From assembly GCA_017643685.1 (NCBI GenBank), contig JAEPMY010000007.1:1-55346 (forward strand): 55,346 nt of DNA, in the 5' to 3' direction. This stretch comes from Sneathiella sp. Lineage in GTDB: Bacteria > Pseudomonadota > Alphaproteobacteria > Sneathiellales > Sneathiellaceae. Position numbers and translations under genes: made by a program. Below, piece after piece: positions 10,301-18,700 of the stretch (its first letter is position 1; each line of letters starts with the position of its first letter). The notes under the pieces were generated by a model. That model worked only from the letters and a program-made list of their open reading frames with translations, was not told where the DNA came from and did no database searches.

Positions 10301-12463
10301 CAGTTTCAGATCATGACGACCGCCTTCCAGCTCAACTGAAACGGTTTTACCCTCAGCGATCACATGACCATCGGCATCCACCCATTTGTAGGACACAATC
10401 TCGCTATTTGGATCGATACTTTTGGCACCGTCCAATGTCACAAGGGCAAATTTGTCACCTTCTTCTGCTTTAACAAACTGATCATCACCGGCTTTCGCCT
10501 TGGCGTAGAGTGTTGGCGCTTCGATATCCATATCTTCGAAGGTTTCTTCATGCTCGCGATATTTACCGGTCAGGCCATCCCGGTCATATTCTTCTTTTTC
10601 ACGGCTGCTGGTCAGGTATTCGTCATTTTCAACGAAATAGGTTTCTGTGGTAACCCGGTCATTGTCCGGATCAATCGTCACCAGACGAATGGCGCCGTTA
10701 CCGCCATTAACACCACGACCATCAACACCGTTTGATACGATTTCACCGGCAACACCGCCCTGATAGTTGACCACCATCTGATGAACCGGTGTTCCATAAT
10801 CGGTATAGCTCACCAGAGTTTCCGCACCATCACCAAAAACGTGACCGCTGAAAGTAAAGCTCACATTTGGATATTTGCTTAGCAGATCCTGCCAGACTTC
10901 CTCACCGTCGCTGGCCCCTTCCGGACTATTGACAATCCCGTAGTTATGACCTGTTCCTTCAGCAAATAACGGGCCGGAAAGTGGGTTACCTCGATCGTTG
11001 AAGTTCATATAAAAATGTTTATTCAGAATGACGCGGTGATCCAGATGATCTTCAATCACGCTTCCGGCCCAATCGATCACATCATCCCGCGTGCCAAACT
11101 CAAGGGAGAGGATCAACCATTTTGTTCCGTCCGGGGCTTCAACCGTGTGGTAGTTGTTCGCCATATTGTCCTTATAAACACCACCGAGCGTTCCGCCATT
11201 TTCCTTGGAGAATTTCTCAACCGGAAAATAGTCTGTAATTCTGCTGGTAAAATCAGAGGCACTCCCTCCGGGGCCCTGATCATGGTTACCCGCGAGAACA
11301 GAATAAGGCACGACGCCATCAAGGTTCTCATAGGCTTTCTGCGCGATTTCCCATTGAGCGGGCGTGTTGTTCTGCGTGACGTCGCCAACATGCATGACAA
11401 ATGACAGATTTTTTGCTTCTGCATTGTCCGCCAGCCATTGCGTCATATTACCAAACGTATCGCTAATGGAGCCGTTACTCGTATAATCTTGAGTATCTGG
11501 CAGCACCGCAAATGTATAGGCGTTAGGACCAGCAACGCGAGCGCGGAACCAATCGCTTTCTTCATTGCCGAGGTTATCTGTGGCCGTCACGATGATATCT
11601 GAATGGCCAAGAGCATCAAAATCCAGCTCCAGAATACCATTTTCGTTGGACACGATACTCACCACATCACCATCGCTGGTGGTGACAGAGTAAGTCAGGT
11701 TGTCGCCCTCAAACACATTGGAGAGATCGACAATCAGATTTTCTGTGTCTGGGGTTACCATCATATCCTTAATTGGATTAATGAGGGCAACTGGCTGATC
11801 CACAACATCAGGGTTAGCGCGGTCTTCCATCGTCGCTGGACCAAATGTAGGGCTCAGATCCTGACCATCAAAATCAAACTGGGTGGCAGAGACAACATCA
11901 AGCGGTGCAGAGAGAATGCCGCCTGTTGTCGCGCCGCCAAGTTCGGCAATCGTTCCCGCGTCCAGAACGTCTTTCACCAGAAGGAAGCTGTTCAGATATC
12001 CCGGGTTGGTTTCCCCGTCATTATCCGTCAGCAGGATCAACCCATTGTCAGCGTCAATTGTGAAACGGCCTGTATCTTCGGAAATTTCGTTGATTTTCTC
12101 GCCATTTGCGTAAGCCGTGAGAATAGAAGTGCCATCCCCTTGATCATCAACTGTGATCGCGACCCGATGCCAAGCATCTGTTGCAAGGTCGCCTTGATAC
12201 TGACTGCTGATGCCCAATCCAAATGAAGTTGGAGAGGACATTTTCATGAAGAAATCGGCATCGCTCCCGTTTGAAGGGTCCGTTTGAAAGAGCCCACCGT
12301 AACCGCTGCTGATTTGATCAGCGGCGTAATAAAGGTCGAAAACCAGTGTGTAGCTGGAAACGTCACCAGCCTCGTTCAGATCGACCCGGTAACCACCTGC
12401 GGACGTGTTCGCTGGAAACTCCAGAACACCGGCGCCGTTAACCGTATTGAATTGTGTAGACAT
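7337..12463 (-). CDS. Secreted RTX protein: LamG-like/PKD-like domains with calcineurin-like phosphoesterase
   Basis: This 1708-residue protein starts at the ATG at 12463. A TTG four codons upstream is possible but less likely. Order: LamG-like fold (about 5-190), an Ig/cadherin-like segment (230-310), a metallophosphoesterase (about 318-615), a PKD-like domain (655-740), a second LamG-like fold (741-955), a beta-rich domain (970-1170), a second PKD-like domain (1173-1255), a third LamG-like fold (1265-1470), RTX repeats (1485-1635) and a C-terminal tail. Phosphoesterase motifs are LPDTQDY (near 319), HVGDVTQ, LAGNHDQ and FSGHVFG. There is no Sec signal, which fits type I export. LamG and PKD modules often bind carbohydrate or surfaces, so a surface-associated or polymer-binding phosphoesterase is likely. 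The substrate cannot be told. Confidence 0.88.
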   Translation of the reverse strand: MSTQFNTVNGAGVLEFPANTSAGGYRVDLNEAGDVSSYTLVFDLYYAADQISSGYGGLFQTDPSNGSDADFFMKMSSPTSFGLGISSQYQGDLATDAWHRVAITVDDQGDGTSILTAYANGEKINEISEDTGRFTIDADNGLILLTDNDGETNPGYLNSFLLVKDVLDAGTIAELGGATTGGILSAPLDVVSATQFDFDGQDLSPTFGPATMEDRANPDVVDQPVALINPIKDMMVTPDTENLIVDLSNVFEGDNLTYSVTTSDGDVVSIVSNENGILELDFDALGHSDIIVTATDNLGNEESDWFRARVAGPNAYTFAVLPDTQDYTSNGSISDTFGNMTQWLADNAEAKNLSFVMHVGDVTQNNTPAQWEIAQKAYENLDGVVPYSVLAGNHDQGPGGSASDFTSRITDYFPVEKFSKENGGTLGGVYKDNMANNYHTVEAPDGTKWLILSLEFGTRDDVIDWAGSVIEDHLDHRVILNKHFYMNFNDRGNPLSGPLFAEGTGHNYGIVNSPEGASDGEEVWQDLLSKYPNVSFTFSGHVFGDGAETLVSYTDYGTPVHQMVVNYQGGVAGEIVSNGVDGRGVNGGNGAIRLVTIDPDNDRVTTETYFVENDEYLTSSREKEEYDRDGLTGKYREHEETFEDMDIEAPTLYAKAKAGDDQFVKAEEGDKFALVTLDGAKSIDPNSEIVSYKWVDADGHVIAEGKTVSVELEGGRHDLKLVTTDVNGVENSDDIRIIVETEDTLLLDNFNDGDFDGWQDRNQVSETPLDEQIALGLPTDFEAPAIPGGDAVVVSFPRSTKNQGYHVELDFEPESGDKFLNYTMMFDILFPAQDGSYGAFFQTDINNVSDADAFFRVGDGIGISGQYEGDFSFDTWHRVAFSFEEVEGGKLLMKKFIDGVKVGEQDVDAGRFGIDPETGFLILTDDGGEIFNGLMNSFLFTGETLSEEKIAELGGVDPDGILTAEEAGDRAIQFDFDTGFEATFGGGELGVIDLTTSDARATWKVKGSVASREDEDDPDLPAVEGALYEYSDGNAVMVWNAEEAANWSDYVMEATVLSQDDDTIGVAVYYQDEDNHYRVTLDVTTNERNLIKVKDGVETVLASEAGGYPFNDEMELKVAVVGDQIFVSLDGHALFEGPVSDAENALTNGTVALLSAGQYQTIFDDITVNKAVTHANAGNDLDIVDFDGDHKAEVTLNAENSFSKEGIVSYTWMLGGDVLGEGKELTVELPTGTHNVKLVVTDGEGEQHVDHVKVNLFNQEQVLLSDDFNSSLGSDWAIVDEGEKGDAADWSVADGSLTQSADTYSRELAPGSEDGGVWTKYWSPHGDGWHVLRKGTYALYDNADAYNWSSYVVETEFTAVEAGGVGILFNYQDDKNYYKLELDSDDRFVQLTVLVDGIEQSLMLTRNGFDLNEVQKLRVEVQDNKIQAYLNGMALFSEAIEERSIEKGTVGLYSWGTEGVSFDNILVRELQAEESSDPVVEVPDGTNGSDIIVGSDEDDYIDGKGGADQISGGEGDDVVNGGNGSDNVEGNDGDDELNGGNGSDGLSGNEGDDYVKGGNGSDLLDGGDGDDYLIGGNGSDRLKGGDGDDLLKGGNGSDLLEGGAGSDVLQGGNGSDVLKGGEGDDYLHGGNGADMFVFTAGHDEIKGFKSGQDRITIDGFDAAEVEYAIDHAEEVGKHLVITFDDDNSLTLLKTDLDDIREDDFVIMV
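7560..8005 (-). repeat. RTX calcium-binding repeats of the phosphoesterase, 18-residue period
   Basis: Nonapeptide repeats of the GGxGxDxUx type alternate strictly between GGNGSDxLx and GG(D/E)GDDxLx, giving a unit of 18 residues (54 bp). They fold as calcium-bound parallel beta rolls after export. The DNA repeat is visible as recurring CCGTTACCGCC blocks on the plus strand. Confidence 0.92.
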
Positions 12464-12684
12464 GAAATCACCCAAGATTTTGTTTGCGGAAAATGTGTTG
12501 GAACTTGGTACGTGAACAGGTGGTCATTAGGCGGGCGTTTCATGACGAGTTCGTGACTCTAAATTTAACATTATTTGAACATTTAATGACCAATTATGCG
12601 GATTTAATCCTCATAATATGTGGTTTATTTGTTGTTATTAGATATTATTCCTAAATTTTGTGTATTTTTGTTGCTTTCTGCGCA

Positions 12685-12712
12685 AAGAAAAAGGGCGACC
12701 AAATGGCCGCCC
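12685..12712 (-). terminator. Terminator of the giant nuclease/nucleotidase gene
   Basis: On the minus strand GGGCGGCC, an ATTT loop and GGTCGCCC are followed by a T-rich tract. It lies about 30 bp after the stop codon. The AT-rich stretch from there to 12464 probably holds a separate promoter for the next RTX gene. Confidence 0.85.
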
Positions 12713-12741
12713 TGATCCCTCATAAAATATGATTGATGATA

Positions 12742-15700
12742 TTATGCGATGAGTTGGAAATCATCCTCGTTCAGATCATCGGCATCTGTACGGTTGAAGG
12801 TGAGAATATCGCCGTTCACCTCATCCAAAGTGATGATCAGACGATTACCGTTTTCAACCGCATTATCGATCGCATGTTCAACGGTTGTTGCATCATAGCC
12901 TTTGATGGTGATCGTATCGATACCAGGCTGATAATCCCGGATCAGGTCCGAACCATCTCCCATATTGAAGATGAAATTATCTTCACCGGCACCACCGCGA
13001 AGGACATCATCTCCCTCACCGCCTTCAAGGACATCATCACCGAAGGAGCCGCGAAGGTCATCAGCCCCCTCACCACCCATCAGCATATCATCTCCGAAGC
13101 CACCGCGGATCAGATCATCACCAGCGCCACCATTCAGCATATCATCACCGAAACTACCGCGAAGGTGATCGTCACCATTGCCGCCATTGATGAGGTCATC
13201 CCCAAATCCGCCGTGAAGATCATCGTCACCTTCAGCGCCGTTCAGCAAATCGTCACCGAAGTTACCGCGAAGGTTATCATCACCCTCACCGCCTTCGATT
13301 TGATCATCACCACGACGACCTTTAATGTCATCATCACCGTCAAGGCCTTTGATCAGATCGTCATCTCTTGTGCCTTGGATGTTATCATCATCGTCAGTAC
13401 CTAAGATGGCGTCCTCATCTTCCAGCCCTTCCAGAACTGTATCATCACGATACATGACATTCTGAATGCGGGTGTCTTCTGATGGATCTGTTTCTTCCTC
13501 GTCAAAGGCTTCTTCAGAGTAGTTATCCAGAAGATACTCAGCCAGGGCATCCTGCTCGGAGCCGGCATCCGCAAATGTTGCGTCACCGTCATCCAGCAGT
13601 CCGTCATCTGTCAGGTCCACGCGGTTGGCAAAAGCCGGATCTGCATCGATGAAGTCTTGGAATGGATAACCATCCCCGCCACTCGCCAGGAAGTTCAGGG
13701 TTACAATCCGGATATTCCGGCCTGCATCAACCACATCCCCGTCCATGACCAGCGCCTCAGTCGGATTACCATCATCGTCGATCAGCGCCGCGCTCATAAT
13801 GCGAGAGCCAACTTCCTGTGATGGATCAAAGCTGAAGGAGATACCACCGAACTGACCAAACTGACCCGGTGTTGATCCAGGGGCCACACCGGCAACTGAA
13901 TGCTCAAGCACTTGCAGGAGCTGCTCAGATGTCAGTGTCAGAACGGTCAGACCATTGTTGAAGCGAAGCGAGTTTGCGATATCAAGCTGAGAGATATCCC
14001 CTGCTTCTTTGCCTGCCTCTTCATTGGCTTGCGGCGGCAGGAAGTTACCATCCTGATCCACTTCACCAATTGGGGCCCGAATACCACCACCGTTTTTGAT
14101 CGAAACCTCGACGGTGTTGTCATATTCCTGTGCGGCAGCAAGGTTCGCATCCGCAGACAGGTTACCAAAGTTGGTTTCCTCCGTGCGGACCTCTGTCCGG
14201 CGACCATCAAGGAAGACGTCTGTCTTACCAAAGACGTTACCGTCCTGCTCCAACACGATGCCGGAGACAACTTCAACCATATCCTCTACCAGATCACCTT
14301 TGGTGCCTTCTGCAAAAGCGTCTTCCTCACCCCAGAGCTCTTCAACAGTTTCGTCATCAGTTGCGAAGATACCGGAGACATCTTCGTCTGTTGCCTTACC
14401 ATTTTCATCCAGAATGATTTTGCCGTCTTCGTCAAAGTCTACGACCAGACGACCGACATAGGAATATTCCCCATCAGTAGACACAATCACAACCGGATCA
14501 CCGTCTGCGTTTGTGGTATGGATTGGATAATCAGCTGCTGGTGTATCCCCTGGGTTCAGCCCCCGATCAACATCTTCCTGATCTGCAAGGATGGTATCAG
14601 AACCACCTGCGATGATCACATCGACACCTTTCAGAAGGCCTGCCAGTTCCTGCTCCAGCGCAATTTGCTGAAGATGGCTTACCAGCATGATCTTATTAAT
14701 GCCGTTATTAAGCATCTGATCAATCACTGGCTGGAGAACCGCAGCAAGCGCAGACATGTTGTTGCTTGTCTCACCGACAACCTCTGTATCCCCTGGAGAG
14801 GAAATAGAAGCCAGAAGCGGTGTTGTTGCTCCAATAATACCAATCTGCTCACCGCCCTGCTCAACGATCGTCGCTGGCGCAATTTTCGGAATATTTCCAT
14901 CACCGGCGAGACTTTGTTCTGGGCCTGTCTGGAATTCTGTGTTGAGCAGAATATCACTGGTGTACAGGCTGCTGAGATCCGCATCATTGGAGAAATCCAG
15001 ATTTGCAGACAGATATGGGAACTGAGCCCCAATCCAGCGATCATCGGCAAGGCCGTCACCGCGGAAATCTTCCCCGATGACAGAGCTCAGGAAGTCTGTC
15101 CCCAGATCAAACTCATGGTTCCCCAGCGCAGACGCATCAAACCCGATCACATTCATGATCGAGATATCAAGACGTCCCCCACCTTCATGCAGTCCCGCAT
15201 AAGCGTCTTCCAGATCACCCGGCAGGCCGTAAAGTTCGTTGTAAACGTCGTTAAAGATACCTTCGTCGCGGAAGATACGGTCACTTGCCGCATTCAGGAA
15301 TGGACCCGGAAGATAGTTATCACCTGCAGACAGAACCAGTGTGTTCTCGTAAGTGTCTTCCAGAACATCAACAATCGCCGCAAAGTTTGGCGCACTGTCG
15401 ATGGCTTCCACACCGCCTTCAAGGTCAGAGGCATGTAGGATCTGCAATGTGAAGGCAGGTTCTTCACCTGTATTCCCATCATCATCCAGATCAATCTGCC
15501 ACAATGTTGTGGTGCCGCTTTCCTCGTTGGCGATGGCCAGCATTGGCTCCCCATTCGGGCTATCCTCTGCTGCGATAAAGGCAAGGCCTTCAGGCGCGAT
15601 ATCCTGAATGTTGCCGCTTACCTCACTACCGCCTACATTGCGCATATTTACATATGTCACAAATTCAGCATTTTGCGGGTCTGTGATGTTGTAGACCATG

Positions 15701-18700
15701 ACGCCGCCAACACGCTCCAACCCGATAAAGGCATATTTCTGACCTTCGATTTCACCGATTGCAACGCCTTCAGGCTCTGGCCCTTTGTCATCAGAACGGC
15801 TATCGAAGCTGTCAGCCTCTTCATCGTCATTGGCATTAAACAGCTCTGGCATCTGTTCAGCAACGATGCGTTCTATCTCATCACCGCTATCGAAGACCAG
15901 ATCACCGTTCTCATCCCAGATGGAGAACGACCGACCGCCATAAATGAAGAGCTGATCAATATCTCCGTCACCGTCTGTATCCCCATCCACGGAAGAGGCT
16001 TTCAGGCGGCCCAGAACTTCGTCCTGCTGCAGATATTCCCAATTTGGAAATGCCTCAGGATCAAGAACCAGATCTTTAATCCGCTCATCCTCATCACGCG
16101 CGTCACCTTCGTTAGCTGTGACGTAGAATGTCTGATCATTGGTCTCGTAGGCCGCAATACCATCTGGCATATACATCCCGAATACCTGGTAGTTATCCAG
16201 ATTGATGGCATCGTCCTTATCACTGGCATCCAAACGATAATCCTCTGAGTAGTCTTTAAGACCCAGCGGGATCAGTTCCTGAATGACACCGGCTTCCAGA
16301 TCCAGAAGCGCCAATGCGTTTGCTTCCTGAAGGGTAACCATCGCGGTTTTCCCATCTGGTGCGATAGCGATATATTCTGGCTCCAGATCTTCGGCAAGGG
16401 ATTTGCCTTCGAACAGACGAATACCTTTTTCGCGGTACTCCTCTTCACGGCCGTTAAAGGCTGTGAAATCCACATGCTTCACATCCAGATCATCAAGACC
16501 TTCAGATAGATCAATGATGGAAATGGAACCCTCTGGATCAACGTCACCGTCAGCTTCGCCTTCGTTGGCCACAACCAGCTTTGTCCCATCTGGAGAGAAT
16601 GTCAGCATATCTGGTAACGCGCCAACTTCTACAGTCTCCAAAAGGTTGCCATCGGTATCAAAGAACGCAACGATACCTTTCTCTGTCTTGTCCTGATCTT
16701 CCAGCGCAACAGCAACCAGGCCACCAAAGACAGCAACGCTGTTTGGACCACCTGTCAGACCCAGTGGGATCTGTTTGACCATAGAAGGATTTTCAGGATC
16801 AGTGATATCGAGGATATCAACAGTGTTTTCTTCGCTATTTGTCACGAACAGACGCTGTGTGTCTGGATCATGAGCAACGATTTCAGCGCCTTCCCCTTGG
16901 AATGTACCCAACTTGCTGAACTCAAGCTCTTGAGTGCCATCTGGTGCATCCGGGATTGCCGGTGCCAATGTGATACGGGCCAGAATAGGCTCGTGGTCAC
17001 TTGCGGCAGAACCATCACCGAAGTCAGTGTTCACATGAACGATATCAAACTCGGTTTTATCCACGAGGTTGCCGGATACCAGCAGGTGATCCAGAACCTG
17101 AGAGTTCCCTTCGAAGTTATAGGTGTAACGGCCGTCCAGCTCATCAACTGTTTTGATCTGGTCAAACAGCTCCTGACTGTCATCGCCGCCATTTTCGATC
17201 AATGCTTGTGCAGACGCAAATTCGAAATCGTTATGATCGCCCAGAACAACAATGTTGGCGTCCCCATCGTCATCCTGCAGGTTTTTAACAAATTCGTTAA
17301 TGGCTGTGGCTTGCTCTTCGCGCTCATCACGGCCCGCATCCACAAATGGTTGTGTATCCCCATATACCGGCGTTGATCCGAACTTGGAGGAGAAATGGTT
17401 GTTAATGGTGCTGACCACATTGCCATTAAATTCCCACTCAGCGTAAAGCGGAATACGGGAGCCATCGAAAGCATTTGGATTGGAAACCCCAGCGCCGTTC
17501 AAAACGTCTGGTGTCAGGGCTGTCAAGCTCTCTTCAACCAGAGAGACCCGCTCCGGGTTGTAGATATATGCATTGCGGATATTACCACCAGGCTGACCAC
17601 CTTGCTGGTTTTCAAACTCAGGATCGACATCCACGAATTTATATTCTGGGCCGCCTGCTTCTACAATCGCATCAATCAGCGCCTGCAATGTCACATCAGC
17701 AGATAGTTCGCCGGTATTTGTACCATTGTTATCCTGAATTTCCTGCAGCGCCAGAATATCTGGTGTCTTCAGGTTATTCACGATCTGCTCCGCCAGGCGG
17801 GCAAACTGGCCGGAGCCGACATCATCACTGCCGTCTGTTGCATCTGCTTCAAGGTTCAGAACGTTATAGCTGGCAATCGTCAACTGATCATCCGTTGGTG
17901 CCAGATCCGTCACGTCTTTTGTCTGACCGCCCGGTGTTACCGTGAATGTCTCAGTTGGTTTAATTTCAAAGTTACCAAAGCTGTAATCAACAACACCTGT
18001 TACATCGCCCAGATCATCACCCATATTCAAACCCGGTGCGAAACCATCCAGAATACCGCTATCGAACTGAATTTGTGCTTTTTCAGGATTGTTGTCACCG
18101 TCGGTTAGCTGAATACCACCGCGCGCGTGCATTCCAGTGGCATTATCGCCCTGATCAGCAACGGCCCATGTTTCACCATACTGGTTTGTCGCCCCAACAA
18201 CATGTGCGTCCTGAACGGTAACGCGCATGCCTTCCAGGCTTTCGTAGAAATCAATACCGTCTGTTTGCGGATCAAAAGAGCCAAAGGCGTCATCTTCAAT
18301 ATTTTCGGTTGGTGCAACACGTCCGCCCTGCCCCAGAATAACAGCAGATGGCAGTGGCAGATCAGATGCGGTCACCTGAACATCATCCGCCTCTACCTGT
18401 GTGACGGTCAGGTCGTTGGCGCGGCTACCCGGACGGTATTCGGAAACACCACCAGTTACAATCACACCATCGCCCACGCTAACCGTTGGGTTGCTGCCTG
18501 TGTAAACGAAGATACCGTCAGAAGTGGCGATATCGCCGTCACCAACAACGTCCTGAATGTAAAATCCGTTGCTGTCTACCGCTGTTACGACACCGGATGT
18601 GCGAACATCCTGCCCCTCAAAGGATGAGGTGTGGCCGGCCCCCTGAATGTCATAAACAGGCACAAATGGAACGTCGGTATTACCGCCGCCATTGTTACCA

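Noticed and set aside
13900-15438. Long plus-strand open frame of 512 codons opposite the giant nuclease gene (also one of 223 codons at 12733-13404)
   Set aside because: It lies wholly antisense to a clear coding region, has a Cys/Ile/Arg-rich composition unlike a real protein, and is explained by the codon bias and RTX repeats of the opposite strand.
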